Numbered from the stretch's first letter, positions 7,990 through 18,293 are shown. The stretch is 64,000 bases of DNA from Metapseudomonas otitidis (GCF_900111835.1 NZ_FOJP01000010.1:1-64000); one strand, 5' to 3'. The notes: a model not told the origin generated them from the letters alone. Numbers and translations: made by a program.

Positions 7990-10105
7990 GCTCAAGGCCC
8001 CCGAAAGCATCCTCCTGGTGGTGGACGACCGCCCGGAGAACCTCGCCGCCATGGAGGCGGTGCTGGACGACTCCACCTGGGACGTGCGCACCGTCGACTC
8101 CGGCGAGGCGGCCCTGCAGGTGCTGCTGGAGGAGCAGGTGGGCCTGGTCCTGCTGGACGTGCAGATGCCCGGCATGGATGGCTTCGAGGTGGCCCGGCTG
8201 ATGCGTGGCAGCCCGCACACCCGCTACACGCCGATCATCTTCATCTCCGCCATTGCCCACACCCAGGAAGCGGTGCTGCGCGGCTACGCCACCGGCGCGG
8301 TGGACTTCATCCTCAAGCCGTTCGACCCGCAGGTGCTGCGCCACAAGGTACAGGCGCTGCTGGACCACGAGCGCAACCGCCGCGACCTGCTGCAGCTCAC
8401 CCAGCAACTGGACAGTGCTCGGGCGTTCAACGCCTCGGTGCTGGAGAACGCCGCCGAGGGCATCCTGGTGGTGGGTGAGGACGGGGTGATCAGCTTCGCC
8501 AACCCGGCCATGGCGCTGATGCTCCAGGGCACCGTCAGCGATCTGGAGGGTCGCGAGTTCCTCAGCCTGATCGCCGCCCCCGAGTACGCCGGGGACTGGC
8601 GCCTGTCGGACTTCTACCGGCACTGGAAGCGCGGCGAACCCTACCGCCTGCACGACGCCGCGCTGAAGACCCAGGCCGGCGGCAGCCTGCCGGTGGCGCT
8701 GTCCTGCGCGCCGCTGCCCAGGGCCCAGCGCTCGATGGTGGTGATCGGCCTCGACATGTCGGCGGTGCGCCAGCTGCACGCCCAGCTGGAGGCCCAGGCC
8801 ATCACCGATTCGCTCACCGGGCTGCTCAACCGGCGCGGCTTCTACCAGGCGCTGGAGTCGGCCCTGGCGCGGGTGGAGCGCAACGGCAAGCGCATGGCGG
8901 TGCTGTACCTGGACCTGGATGGCTTCAAGCGCATCAACGACTCCCTCGGCCACGACGCCGGCGACCAGGTGCTGCGCCGCGTGGGCGAGCAACTGAAGAC
9001 CTGCATGCGCCCCTACGACATCCTCGCGCGCATGGGGGGCGACGAGTTCACCGCGCTGATCGACTCCCTCGACCACCCGGAAGATGCGGCCCGGGTAGCG
9101 GAGAAGCTCATCGAGCTGGTTTCGGTGCGCTACCGGGTGGACGGCATCGACGTCACCCTCGGTGCCAGCGTGGGCATCGCCTGCTTCCCCGAGTGCGGGC
9201 AGACGGTGGACGGCCTGCTGCGCGCCGCCGACATCGCCATGTACGAGGCCAAGCGCGCCGGACGCCAGCAGTACCGCTTCTTCTCGCCGGAGATGAATGG
9301 CCGCGCGCGCTCGCGGCTGATGCTGGAGGAGAGCCTGCGCAACGCCATCGAGCAGGACGACTTCGTGCTGGTCTACCAGCCCCAGGTGTACCTCGCCACC
9401 GGGCGCCTGCGCGGCTTCGAGGCGCTGCTGCGCTGGGAGCACCGGGTGGCCGGTACGGTTGCGCCCAATGTGTTCATCCCGCTGCTGGAAGAGACCCGGC
9501 TGATCAACCGCCTGGGGGACTGGATCTTCCAGCAGGGGGTCAGCCAGGGGCTGAAGTGGCGCGAGCGCTTCGGCGAGGACCTGGTCATCAGCCTCAATGT
9601 CAGTCCGGTGCAGTTCGGCATGCCGCACCTGGTGGAGGACCTGCGCCGGGCGCTGGAGCAGCGGGGCCTGCGCCCTTCGCAGATCGAGGTGGAGGTGACC
9701 GAGAGCGCGTTGATGCAGGACCTGGACATCACCCGCGAGCAACTGCGCCAGTTGCGCGAACTGGGGGTACGGGTGGCCATCGACGACTTCGGCACCGGCT
9801 ACTCCTCGCTGGCGTACCTGCGCCACTTCGAGCTGGACACCCTGAAGATCGACCGGCTGTTCATCGCCAACATGCTGGAGTCGCCCCGTGATGCGGCGGT
9901 GGTCGCCACCATCATCGACCTGGGCCGCCACCTGGGCCTGGAGGTGATCGCCGAAGGGGTGGAGACGGCGGCACAGCGCGACTGGCTGATCGAGCACGGT
10001 TGCTCGGTGATGCAGGGCTTCCTGGTGGCGCCCGGCCTGCCCGTGGCCAAGGCGGGCGAATTCCCGCTGCAGCTCGACTGGCAGGCGTTCGACGCCGCGC
10101 GGTAA
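7970..10105 (+). CDS. REC-PAS-GGDEF-EAL response regulator (cyclic di-GMP metabolism)
   Basis: The 711-residue protein has a receiver domain (residues 10-130; VVDD, D63 in LLDVQMPGMDG, and K in LKPFD), a PAS segment (about 145-270), a GGDEF domain with an intact GGDEF motif at 356-360, and an EAL domain with EAL at 484-486. The EAL catalytic set DDFGTGYSSL and EGVE is also present. Both diguanylate cyclase and phosphodiesterase motifs look intact. The gene overlaps the hybrid kinase by 20 bases, so the two are translationally coupled and the kinase is the obvious phosphodonor. It is cytoplasmic, with no membrane segment. Confidence 0.93.
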   Translation: MTQPLPKLKAPESILLVVDDRPENLAAMEAVLDDSTWDVRTVDSGEAALQVLLEEQVGLVLLDVQMPGMDGFEVARLMRGSPHTRYTPIIFISAIAHTQEAVLRGYATGAVDFILKPFDPQVLRHKVQALLDHERNRRDLLQLTQQLDSARAFNASVLENAAEGILVVGEDGVISFANPAMALMLQGTVSDLEGREFLSLIAAPEYAGDWRLSDFYRHWKRGEPYRLHDAALKTQAGGSLPVALSCAPLPRAQRSMVVIGLDMSAVRQLHAQLEAQAITDSLTGLLNRRGFYQALESALARVERNGKRMAVLYLDLDGFKRINDSLGHDAGDQVLRRVGEQLKTCMRPYDILARMGGDEFTALIDSLDHPEDAARVAEKLIELVSVRYRVDGIDVTLGASVGIACFPECGQTVDGLLRAADIAMYEAKRAGRQQYRFFSPEMNGRARSRLMLEESLRNAIEQDDFVLVYQPQVYLATGRLRGFEALLRWEHRVAGTVAPNVFIPLLEETRLINRLGDWIFQQGVSQGLKWRERFGEDLVISLNVSPVQFGMPHLVEDLRRALEQRGLRPSQIEVEVTESALMQDLDITREQLRQLRELGVRVAIDDFGTGYSSLAYLRHFELDTLKIDRLFIANMLESPRDAAVVATIIDLGRHLGLEVIAEGVETAAQRDWLIEHGCSVMQGFLVAPGLPVAKAGEFPLQLDWQAFDAAR

Positions 10106-10173
10106 AGCCGGCGAAGGCGGCCTACACTTGCGCCGACGGCGCGTGAGGTCGCCGCATTCGCAAGGAGCATCCT

Positions 10174-10485
10174 ATGTATTGCCTGTTCGTCGCCTACCCC
10201 AACAACGAGGGGGGCACCTTCGATTTCACCTACTACCTGGAGAAGCACATCCCCCTGGTGCGCGAGCTGCTGGGGGACAACCTGGTCAAGGTGGAGGTCC
10301 AGAAGGGCCTGGCCTCCGGAGACGGTTCGGCGGCGCCGTTCCTGTGTACCGCGCACATCTGGATCCGCTCCATCGACACCCTCCAGGCCACCCTGCGCAA
10401 GCATGGCCAGGCCATCAACGACGACATCCCGCGCTACACCAGCATTGCCCCGCTGCTGCAGGTGAACGAGGTGCTGGGCGACTGA
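10174..10485 (+). CDS. EthD family protein
   Basis: The 103-residue product shows the EthD-type dimeric alpha-beta barrel pattern. It has an N-terminal FVAYPNNEG strand, the YYLEKHIPLVRELLG helix with the conserved His-x-Pro-Leu, and a C-terminal IPRYTSIAPLLQVNEVL segment. EthD-like proteins accompany oxidative degradation pathways, but no specific partner is nearby. AAGGAGCATCCT precedes the ATG. A strong hairpin follows at 10509-10528. Confidence 0.82.
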   Translation: MYCLFVAYPNNEGGTFDFTYYLEKHIPLVRELLGDNLVKVEVQKGLASGDGSAAPFLCTAHIWIRSIDTLQATLRKHGQAINDDIPRYTSIAPLLQVNEVLGD

Positions 10486-10508
10486 GGCTGCCGGCTCCTG
10501 AATGACGA

Positions 10509-10528
10509 AGCCCGCCGATTGGCGGGCT
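10509..10528. terminator. Bidirectional hairpin terminator
   Basis: AGCCCGCC (10509-10516) pairs with GGCGGGCT (10521-10528) over a GATT loop. It lies between the convergent EthD-like gene and acyltransferase gene, so it can serve both strands. Confidence 0.75.
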
Positions 10529-10542
10529 TCTGCGTCCTGGGG

Positions 10543-11451
10543 TCAGGAACGGGGCGGGTGGCTCTGGTGCAGCGACGCCAGCTCGGCGTCCTTGCGCTCC
10601 CACAGCTGGTTGACCCAGAGCTGGAAGTCCTTGCGGTAGGCCTCGTCCTGGTCATAGCTGCGGCCGAGGAAGCCGGCGGGGATCGGCAGCGCCTCGATGC
10701 GCACCACCACCTCGCCGACCTGGCCGGCCATCAGCGCCCAGAAGCTCGGGTTGCCGCCGGGGTAGTGGATGGTGATGTTCAGCAGCGCCTCCAGTTGATC
10801 GCCCATGGCGTCCAGCACGAAGGCCACGCCGCCGGCCTTGGGCTTGAGCAGGTAGCGGAAGGGCGAGGCCTGTTGGGCGTGCTTGGCCGGGGTGAAGCGG
10901 GTGCCTTCGAGGAAGTTGAAGATGCCCACCGGGTTGTGGCGGAACTTGTCGCAGGTGCGGCGGGTGGTTTCCAGGTCCTTGCCTTTCTTCTCCGGGTGCT
11001 TGGCCAGGTAGGCCTTGGAGTAGCGCTTCATGAAGGGGAAATCCAGCGCCCACCAGCACAGGCCGATCACCGGGACCCAGATCAGCTCCTGCTTGAGGAA
11101 GAATTTCAGCGGGCGGATGCGCCGGTTGAACACGTACTGCAGCACCAGGATGTCCACCCAGCTCTGGTGGTTGCTGGTGACCAGGTAGGAGTGCTGGTAG
11201 TCCAGCCCTTCCATGCCCTGCACGTCCCAGCGGGTGTGCCGGACCAGGTTCATCCAGGTCTTGTTGCAGCTCACCCAGGACTCGTGGATGAAGCTCACCA
11301 GCGGGTTCAGCGCCTGGCGCACCGCCTGGAACGGCAGCAGCAGCCGCAGCAGGGTGATGGCGAACAGCGGCCAGCACCAGAACAGGGTGTTGAGGGCGAG
11401 CAGCAGGGAGGCGAGGACGCCGCGCAGGGGCGCGGGAAGGAAGCTGAGCAT
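10543..11451 (-). CDS. PlsC-type acyltransferase (YihG-like)
   Basis: The 302-residue membrane-associated protein has an N-terminal hydrophobic segment (about 10-40). The acyltransferase motif NHQSWVD (the NHx4D box) is at about residues 93-99, with a later FLEGTRFTP block that binds glycerol phosphate or the lysophospholipid head. This is the 1-acyl-glycerol-3-phosphate acyltransferase fold, and the length matches YihG-like acyltransferases. It should act on lysophosphatidate or related lipids at the inner membrane. It is transcribed alone, convergent to the EthD-like gene. Confidence 0.88.
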   Translation of the reverse strand: MLSFLPAPLRGVLASLLLALNTLFWCWPLFAITLLRLLLPFQAVRQALNPLVSFIHESWVSCNKTWMNLVRHTRWDVQGMEGLDYQHSYLVTSNHQSWVDILVLQYVFNRRIRPLKFFLKQELIWVPVIGLCWWALDFPFMKRYSKAYLAKHPEKKGKDLETTRRTCDKFRHNPVGIFNFLEGTRFTPAKHAQQASPFRYLLKPKAGGVAFVLDAMGDQLEALLNITIHYPGGNPSFWALMAGQVGEVVVRIEALPIPAGFLGRSYDQDEAYRKDFQLWVNQLWERKDAELASLHQSHPPRS

Positions 11452-11600
11452 GGGAACCTCGTGTCTGGGCGGTCTGTGCCGCCCTGTTCGGTGGACGCCG
11501 TGCCGGTGGGCGGCCCGTTGGTGGCCAAGGTTAACGGTTGTTCACTGGACTGCAAGCGCGAAGGGTGACCGGTCGGTCGCAGCGGTTTCGCCGCTGCCCG

Positions 11601-11623
11601 GCCCCCTCCCGGCGGGAGGGGGC
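11601..11623 (-). terminator. Hairpin terminator after pta
   Basis: GCCCCCTCCC (11601-11610) and GGGAGGGGGC (11614-11623) form a 10-bp perfect stem with a three-base loop. It begins eight bases past the pta stop codon on the minus strand. No T run is obvious, but position and strength suggest it ends the ackA-pta transcript. Confidence 0.65.
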
Positions 11624-11630
11624 ACGCGGC

Positions 11631-13718
11631 TCAGGCGTCGGGTCTGGCGGTGGCGGCCTGGATGGCGGTGAGGGCGATGGTGTAGACGATGTCGTCCACC
11701 AGTGCCCCACGGGACAGGTCGTTCACCGGCTTGCGCAAGCCCTGCAGCATGGGGCCGACGCTGACCACCTGGGCGCTGCGCTGTACGGCCTTGTAGGTGG
11801 TGTTGCCGGTGTTCAGGTCGGGGAACACGAACACCGTGGCGCGCCCGGCCACGGCGCTGCCCGGGGCCTTCTGCCGGCCGACGCTGTCGATGGCGGCGGC
11901 GTCGTACTGCAACGGGCCGTCGATGGACAGGTCGGGCCGGGCGGCCTTGGCCAGGCGGGTCGCCTCGCGCACCTTCTCGACGTCTTCGCCGGTGCCGGAG
12001 TCGCCGGTGGAGTAGCTGATCATCGCCACCCGCGGGTCGATGCCGAAGGCGGCGGCGGAGGCGGCGCTCTGCACGGCGATCTCGGCCAGCTCCTCGGCGC
12101 TGGGGTCGGGGTTCACCGCGCAGTCGCCGTAGACCACCACCTGTTCCGGCAGGAGCATGAAGAACACCGAGGACACCAGCTTGTAGCCGGGGGCGGTCTT
12201 GATCAGCTGCAGGGCCGGGCGGATGGTGTTGGCGGTGGTGTGCACGGCGCCGGACACCAGGCCGTCCACCTCGTCCAGGGCCAGCATCATGGTGCCCAGC
12301 ACCACGTTGTCTTCCAGTTGCGCGGCGGCCATCGGTGCGTTCAGGCCCTTGCCCTGGCGCAGGGTCACCATGGGCTCGACGTAGCGCGGGCGCACCAGGT
12401 CCGGGTCGAGCACCTCCAGCCCTTCGGGCAGCACGATGCCCAGGGCGCGGGCCACGGCCTGCACGTCCTCGGGCTTGGCCAGCAGCACGCAGCGGGCGAT
12501 GCCGCGCGCCTGGCAGATGGCGGCGGCCTGCACGGTACGCGGTTCGGCCCCTTCCGGCAGGACGATGCGCTTGCCCGCCTGCTGGGCGCGCTTCACCAGC
12601 TGGTGGCGGAACGCCGGTGGCGACAGGTGCGGCACGCGCGGGGTGCCGCAGCGCTCGCGCAGCCAGTCGTGGTCGAGGAAGCGGGCGATGAACTCGGTGA
12701 CCTTCTCCGCACGTTCGCGGTCGTCCACCGGGATCTCGCGGTTCATGCGGTTGAGGTCGGTGGCGGTGCCATAGGTGCCGCTGGCCACGCTGAGCACCGG
12801 CAGGCCGCCCTGCAGCGCGCCTTGGCACAGCTCCATGATGCGCGGGTCGGGCGGGAAGTCGCTGCACAGCAGCAGGCCGGCCAGGGGCACGCCATTCATG
12901 GCGGCGAGGCTGGCAGCGAGGATGATGTCGTCGCGGTCGCCCGGGGTCACCACCAGCACGCCGGGTTTGAGCAGCGGTACGGTGTTGGGCACGGTGCGCG
13001 CGCAGAGGATGATCTTCTGCACCCGGCGCTGGTCGTAGTCGCCGGCGTTGATCACCCGCGCGCCCAGCAGGTCGGCCACGTCGCGGGTGCGCGGGGCGTT
13101 CAGCTCCTCTTCCCAGGGGATGCAGCCGAGCAGGCGGAAGTGCTTGGCGCGCAGCAGGGCGGTGTTGTCCTGCAGCTGTGGGCCGAGGGTTTCGTCGCGC
13201 ACCTTGTTGAGGATCACGCCGAGCACCTTGGGATCGTCCGGGCCGCCGAAGAGCTGGGCCTGGATCTCCAGGCGGTCGGCCAGCTCGGTGACCGTCTCGT
13301 CCTCCGGCGCGGAGACCAGGATCACCTCGGCGTCCAGGCTGCGCGCCAGGTGGGCGTTGACCCGCGCCGCGTAGCTGGCGTGGCGGGTCGGCACCATGCC
13401 TTCGACGATGACCACGTCGCGGCCTTCGGCCACCTGCTGGTAGCGGCCGACGATCTCTTCCAGCAACTCGTCCAGCTGACCGTCGCCGAGCAGGCGTTCG
13501 ACCTGGGCCAGCTCCATCGCCTTGGGCGGGGTCAGGCCGTGGGTGCGGGCGATGAGCTCGCTGGAGCGTTCCGGGCCGAGGTCGCCGGGGTGGGGCTGGG
13601 CGATGGGTTTGTAGAAGCCGACCTTGAGGCCGGCCAGTTCCAGGGCGCGGACCAGGCCGAGGCTGATGGAGGTCAGGCCGACACCGAAGCTGGTGGGGGC
13701 GATGAAGAAGGTATGCAT
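11631..13718 (-). CDS. pta: Phosphate acetyltransferase
   Basis: The 695-residue protein is a full-length long-form Pta that converts acetyl-CoA and phosphate into acetyl phosphate. The N-terminal AAA-like/BioD-like domain starts FFIAPTSFGVGLTSISLGL. A central DRTGG-type domain follows (about 215-330). The C-terminal PTA_PTB catalytic domain contains IVLPEGAEPRT, LVSGAVHTTANTIRPALQ and KVREATRLA. It lies eight bases downstream of ackA on the same strand, forming the standard ackA-pta operon of the acetate/acetyl-phosphate pathway. Confidence 0.96.
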   Translation of the reverse strand: MHTFFIAPTSFGVGLTSISLGLVRALELAGLKVGFYKPIAQPHPGDLGPERSSELIARTHGLTPPKAMELAQVERLLGDGQLDELLEEIVGRYQQVAEGRDVVIVEGMVPTRHASYAARVNAHLARSLDAEVILVSAPEDETVTELADRLEIQAQLFGGPDDPKVLGVILNKVRDETLGPQLQDNTALLRAKHFRLLGCIPWEEELNAPRTRDVADLLGARVINAGDYDQRRVQKIILCARTVPNTVPLLKPGVLVVTPGDRDDIILAASLAAMNGVPLAGLLLCSDFPPDPRIMELCQGALQGGLPVLSVASGTYGTATDLNRMNREIPVDDRERAEKVTEFIARFLDHDWLRERCGTPRVPHLSPPAFRHQLVKRAQQAGKRIVLPEGAEPRTVQAAAICQARGIARCVLLAKPEDVQAVARALGIVLPEGLEVLDPDLVRPRYVEPMVTLRQGKGLNAPMAAAQLEDNVVLGTMMLALDEVDGLVSGAVHTTANTIRPALQLIKTAPGYKLVSSVFFMLLPEQVVVYGDCAVNPDPSAEELAEIAVQSAASAAAFGIDPRVAMISYSTGDSGTGEDVEKVREATRLAKAARPDLSIDGPLQYDAAAIDSVGRQKAPGSAVAGRATVFVFPDLNTGNTTYKAVQRSAQVVSVGPMLQGLRKPVNDLSRGALVDDIVYTIALTAIQAATARPDA

Positions 13719-13726
13719 GGGGCGCC

Positions 13727-14911
13727 TCAGTTGAGCAGGGCGAGGGTGTCGAGGGCGATCTGCCGCTCCTCGTTGGTGGGGACGACGAGGATGCGGGTCC
13801 GTCCGTAGCGGTGGATGGGCCCGGCGATGCCCTGCACGCAGCGGGCATTGGCCTCCTGGTCGATGGCCAGGTCCAGCAGTTGCAGGTGGGCCACGGTCTT
13901 GCTGCGGATCAGCGGCGAGTTCTCGCCGATGCCGCCGGTGAAGATCAGCCCGTCCAGCTGGGGCAGGGCGCAGCTCATGGCCGCCAGGCTCTTGGCCAGG
14001 CGGTAGCAGAACACCTCGATGGCCAGGGTGGCGCCGGGGTGGCCCTGGCTGCGGGCCTGCTCCAGGGTGCGCATGTCGTTGGAAAGCCCGGAGAGGCCCT
14101 TGAGGCCGCTCTCGTGGTTCAGCACACGGGTCACTTCGTCCAGGCTCCAGCCCAGGGTACGGGCCAGGTGGCTGTGCAGGTTGGGGTCGATGTCGCCGCT
14201 GCGGGTGCCCATCACCGTGCCCTCCAGGGGCGTCAGGCCCATGCTGGTGTCGCGGCTCTGGCCGTTGACGATGGCGCAGGTGGAGCAGCCGTTGCCCAGG
14301 TGCGCCGACAGCCAGCTGCTGTCGCCGATGGACAGCCCGGCGATCTCCGCCGCGCGGTGGCTGACGTAGCGGTGGCTGGTGCCGTGGAAGCCGTAGCGGC
14401 GCACGCCGTGGTCGCGGTAGAGCGACTCGGGCAGGGCGTAGCGGTAGGCGTGTTCGGGCAGGCTCTGGTGGTAGGCGGTGTCGAACACCGCCACCTGGGG
14501 CAGTTGCGGGTAGACGCTCATGGCGGCTTCGATCCCCTGCAGCGCCGCCGGGTTGTGCAGCGGTGCCAGGGGCGAGATGGCGCGGATGGTGGCGAGCACG
14601 TCGGCATCCAGCCGCCGCGCCGAGGTGAAGCGCTCGCCGCCGTGCACCACGCGGTGGCCGATGCCGTGGAGCTTGCCGCCGGTGACGGCCTGCACCAGTG
14701 GCAGCAACTGGGCGAGGGCGGCGCGGTAGTCGCCGTTGGGCAGCATCAGGCTGTCCTTCTCGCCGCCGCGCTGCCAGCGCAGCTCGGCCTCCGGCGTGCC
14801 CAGGCGGTCGGCGATGCCGCGCAGGGGGAACTGCGAATGGGCCTCGCTGACCAGGGCGAACTTGATCGACGCACTGCCACAGTTGATCACCAGGATATTG
14901 CGTGCGGGCAT
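13727..14911 (-). CDS. ackA: Acetate kinase
   Basis: The 394-residue protein converts acetyl phosphate and ADP into acetate and ATP. It shows the N-terminal [12 protein letters not shown] phosphate-binding motif, [23 protein letters not shown] and a C-terminal [13 protein letters not shown], all conserved in AckA. The frame is open further upstream to 15160, but the ATG at 14911 has an ideal GGAGG seven bases before it and gives the normal family length. It is first in the ackA-pta operon. Confidence 0.96.
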   Translation of the reverse strand: MPARNILVINCGSASIKFALVSEAHSQFPLRGIADRLGTPEAELRWQRGGEKDSLMLPNGDYRAALAQLLPLVQAVTGGKLHGIGHRVVHGGERFTSARRLDADVLATIRAISPLAPLHNPAALQGIEAAMSVYPQLPQVAVFDTAYHQSLPEHAYRYALPESLYRDHGVRRYGFHGTSHRYVSHRAAEIAGLSIGDSSWLSAHLGNGCSTCAIVNGQSRDTSMGLTPLEGTVMGTRSGDIDPNLHSHLARTLGWSLDEVTRVLNHESGLKGLSGLSNDMRTLEQARSQGHPGATLAIEVFCYRLAKSLAAMSCALPQLDGLIFTGGIGENSPLIRSKTVAHLQLLDLAIDQEANARCVQGIAGPIHRYGRTRILVVPTNEERQIALDTLALLN

Positions 14912-14927
14912 CTCGCCTCCTTGTCGG

Positions 14928-15188
14928 TTAGTCCTTGTCCTCGGTGTCCTGCTCCCTGGCGCACCAGCCACAGGCAAAGGGCTGGCCGAGGTGCGCCTCG
15001 CGCTGCCGTGGGTCCAGGACCCAGGCCCGCGACTGCCACGGCGGCTGATGACGCAGATGCTGGGTGTGCCCGCAGGAAAGCAGGGCCACCCAGTGGCCGT
15101 CCTCGTCCTGGCGGAAACCCAGCAAACGCGAGCCCCGTCCGTCAATCGGCGGGTCGCCATCGGCCGGTTTGGCAGTTAGACTTGCCAC
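14928..15188 (-). CDS. DUF3565 domain protein
   Basis: The product contains the DUF3565 core: [26 protein letters not shown], a PPW tryptophan pair, and a CGWC-type cysteine pair near the C-terminus, so Cys/His metal binding is likely. The start is uncertain. GTG at 15188 is preceded by GGA and gives 86 residues; an ATG at 15221 would overlap the divergent slyD start; a TTG further in is also possible. It ends 16 bases before ackA on the same strand and may be transcribed into it. Its role is unknown. Confidence 0.7.
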   Translation of the reverse strand: MASLTAKPADGDPPIDGRGSRLLGFRQDEDGHWVALLSCGHTQHLRHQPPWQSRAWVLDPRQREAHLGQPFACGWCAREQDTEDKD

Positions 15189-15219
15189 CTTTCCACTCTT
15201 ATCCAAAAGGTCTCGCACC

Positions 15220-15705
15220 ATGCTGATCGCCGCCAACAAGGCAGTCTCCATCGACTATACCCTGACCAACGACGCCGGTGAGGTGATCGACAGCTCCCGT
15301 GGCGGCGCGCCGCTGGTCTACCTGCACGGTGCGGGCAACATCATCGTCGGCCTGGAGCGTGCCCTCGAAGGCAAGCAGGCCGGCGACGAAGTGAAAGTGG
15401 CCATCGAGCCCGAAGACGCCTACGGCGAATACAGCGCCGAGCTGGTCGCCACCCTGAGCCGCGCCATGTTCGAAGGCGTGGACGAGCTGGAAGTCGGCAT
15501 GCAGTTCCACGCCTCCGCTCCGGACGGCGGCATGCAGATCGTCACCATCCGCGACATCGACGGCGACGACGTCACCGTCGACGGCAACCACCCGCTGGCC
15601 GGCCAGCGCCTGAACTTCGAAGTGAAGGTGGTCAACGTGCGTGAAGCCAACGCCGAAGAGATCGCCCACGGTCACATCCACGGCGAAGGTGGTCACCACC
15701 ACTGA
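15220..15705 (+). CDS. slyD: FKBP-type peptidyl-prolyl cis-trans isomerase SlyD
   Basis: The 161-residue protein opens with the FKBP core and shows DAYGEYSAELV, the insert-in-flap chaperone region, and the HPLAGQRLNFEVKVVNV end of the FKBP fold. A histidine-rich tail (HGHIHGEGGHHH) binds nickel. It catalyses proline isomerisation and can deliver nickel in the cytoplasm. The ATG at 15220 fits the family start; an upstream frame extension to 15064 is noncoding. A terminator follows at 15771. Confidence 0.94.
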   Translation: MLIAANKAVSIDYTLTNDAGEVIDSSRGGAPLVYLHGAGNIIVGLERALEGKQAGDEVKVAIEPEDAYGEYSAELVATLSRAMFEGVDELEVGMQFHASAPDGGMQIVTIRDIDGDDVTVDGNHPLAGQRLNFEVKVVNVREANAEEIAHGHIHGEGGHHH

Positions 15706-15770
15706 GTGATGACAGGCGATCTGCGGCGCGCGGCGACGCGGATCGGCTGCTAAGCTCAAGTTCACCGGAA

Positions 15771-15792
15771 AGGCGCCCTCGGGCGCCTTTTT
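15771..15792 (+). terminator. Rho-independent terminator after slyD
   Basis: AGGCGCCC (15771-15778) pairs with GGGCGCCT (15781-15788) and is followed by a T run to 15792. It separates slyD from the peroxidase gene. Confidence 0.85.
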
Positions 15793-15833
15793 CGTCTCTC
15801 GTGCAAACCCGCGTCGATCCAGGAGTCTGTGAG

Positions 15834-16316
15834 ATGAGTGCCTTCCACGACCTCAAGCTGCGTGCCCTCGACGGCCAGGAACTGCCGCTTGCTCCCTACA
15901 AGGGGAAGGTGGTGCTGGTGGTCAACGTTGCTTCTCGCTGTGGCCTGACGCCGCAGTACGCCGGGCTGGAGAAACTGCACCAGCAGTTCCAGGACCGGGG
16001 CTTCAGCGTACTGGGTGTCCCCTGCAACCAGTTCGCCGCCCAGGAGCCGGGCAGCGAGGACGAGATCCGCGAGTTCTGCACCCTGAACTACGGCGTGACC
16101 TTCCCGCTCGGCAGCAAGATGGACGTCAACGGCGCCAGCCGTCACCCGCTCTACCGCCTGCTGGCCGGTGAAGGGGCCGAGTTCCCCGGCGACATCACCT
16201 GGAACTTCGAGAAGTTCCTGGTGGGCAAGGACGGCCGCGTGCTCGCCCGCTTCTCGCCCCGCACCACCCCCGAAGACCCCGCCCTGGTGGCTGCCATCGA
16301 GAAAGCGCTGGGCTGA
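15834..16316 (+). CDS. Glutathione peroxidase (Cys type)
   Basis: The 160-residue thioredoxin-fold protein carries VNVASRCGLTPQY with the peroxidatic cysteine, LGVPCNQFAAQEPG with the tetrad glutamine, and ITWNFEKFLV with the tetrad tryptophan and asparagine. The active residue is Cys, not selenocysteine, so it is a bacterial BtuE/Gpx-type thiol peroxidase reducing hydroperoxides in the cytoplasm or periplasm. AGGAGTCTGTGAG precedes ATG 15834. It is a single gene between the slyD terminator and the TetR/OYE unit. Confidence 0.93.
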   Translation: MSAFHDLKLRALDGQELPLAPYKGKVVLVVNVASRCGLTPQYAGLEKLHQQFQDRGFSVLGVPCNQFAAQEPGSEDEIREFCTLNYGVTFPLGSKMDVNGASRHPLYRLLAGEGAEFPGDITWNFEKFLVGKDGRVLARFSPRTTPEDPALVAAIEKALG

Positions 16317-16386
16317 CGCTTCTTTCCCCTCTTCCCATCCACCATGCGGGGGCTGCTGAGGTCAGTTGCAGCCCTGCGGGCTGCCT

Positions 16387-16405
16387 GGCGACTGAAGTCG
16401 CCCCT
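16387..16405. repeat. Dispersed intergenic repeat GGCGACTGAAGTCGCCCCT
   Basis: This 19-base sequence occurs four times on the plus strand: here and at 53564, 54384 and 63207. Its GGCGACT/AGTCGCC arms can form a 7-bp hairpin. It is a Pseudomonas-type dispersed intergenic repeat. Confidence 0.75.
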
Positions 16406-16506
16406 GCAAGGTGCAAGGGTTAACCCCCGCGCAGGCCATTACCTCGGGGTAAGCCGCGCGGGCTTTCTGACCCAAAATCACCCTGATCAATAGTGCTGTG
16501 CCGAGC

Positions 16507-16520
16507 GAGACGACCGGTCA
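16507..16520. promoter_or_regulatory. TetR operator upstream of the regulator
   Basis: GAGACGACCGGTCA occurs here, immediately before the TetR gene, and again identically at 17146-17159 before the reductase gene. The GACCGGTC core is a palindrome of the kind NemR-like TetR proteins bind. This implies autoregulation and control of the reductase. Confidence 0.75.
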
Positions 16521-16533
16521 TATGCTCGCCGCC

Positions 16534-17124
16534 ATGAACAGCATCCGACTCGACAAGCGTGACCTCATCCTCGCCAAGGGCACCCAGGTGATGACCCGTG
16601 CCGGCTACCACGGCACCGGCGTGCAGGAAATCGTCCAGGCCGCCGGCATCCCCAAGGGCTCGTTCTACCACTACTTCGCCAGCAAGGAAGACTTCGCCCT
16701 CCAGGCCCTGGACTACCTGTACCAGCCGCGCCTCGAGCGCTATGCCCAAGCCCTGTCCGACCCGGCGAAGAGCCCGTGCCAGCGGGTGCTCGACTACTAC
16801 GGTGAACTGGTCAGCCACTTCACCCGCCACGAGAAGCTGGAATACCACTGCTTCATCGGCAGTCTGAGCTTCGAGATGGCCGAACTGTCGCCGGCCATCG
16901 GCGCCCAGGTGGACGCCATCCTGCAGCGCTCGGCGGACATCCTCCAGGCCTGCCTGGAAGAGGCCCAGCGTGCCGGCGAGCTCCCGGCCGATGAAGACTG
17001 CGCCAACCTCGCCGGCTTCATCGCCAACGCCTGGCAGGGCGTGCTCACCCGCCTCAAGGTCGGTGCCGGCGCCCGGCCGCTGTTCGATTTCATGACCCGC
17101 CTGCAGCGCCTGCTGCGGGTGTGA
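16534..17124 (+). CDS. TetR/AcrR family regulator (NemR-like)
   Basis: The 196-residue protein has an N-terminal helix-turn-helix (GVQEIVQAAGIPKGSFYHYFASKEDF, with the TetR signature KGSFYHYF) and a C-terminal ligand-binding half with a cysteine in EYHCFIGSL that could sense electrophiles. In-frame ATGs at 16498, 16522 and 16534 exist. The first would place the operator inside the gene, so I prefer 16534, with 16522 as an alternative. It probably represses itself and the downstream alkene reductase through two identical operators. Confidence 0.85.
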   Translation: MNSIRLDKRDLILAKGTQVMTRAGYHGTGVQEIVQAAGIPKGSFYHYFASKEDFALQALDYLYQPRLERYAQALSDPAKSPCQRVLDYYGELVSHFTRHEKLEYHCFIGSLSFEMAELSPAIGAQVDAILQRSADILQACLEEAQRAGELPADEDCANLAGFIANAWQGVLTRLKVGAGARPLFDFMTRLQRLLRV

Positions 17125-17145
17125 CCCCCTAAAAAGCCCATTAAC

Positions 17146-17159
17146 GAGACGACCGGTCA
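17146..17159. promoter_or_regulatory. TetR operator upstream of the alkene reductase
   Basis: This is the second exact copy of GAGACGACCGGTCA, located in the 59-base gap between the TetR gene and the reductase start at 17184. See the copy at 16507. Confidence 0.75.
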
Positions 17160-17183
17160 CTTGGCCGGAATCAGGAGACCCCG

Positions 17184-18293
<1,110 letters not shown>

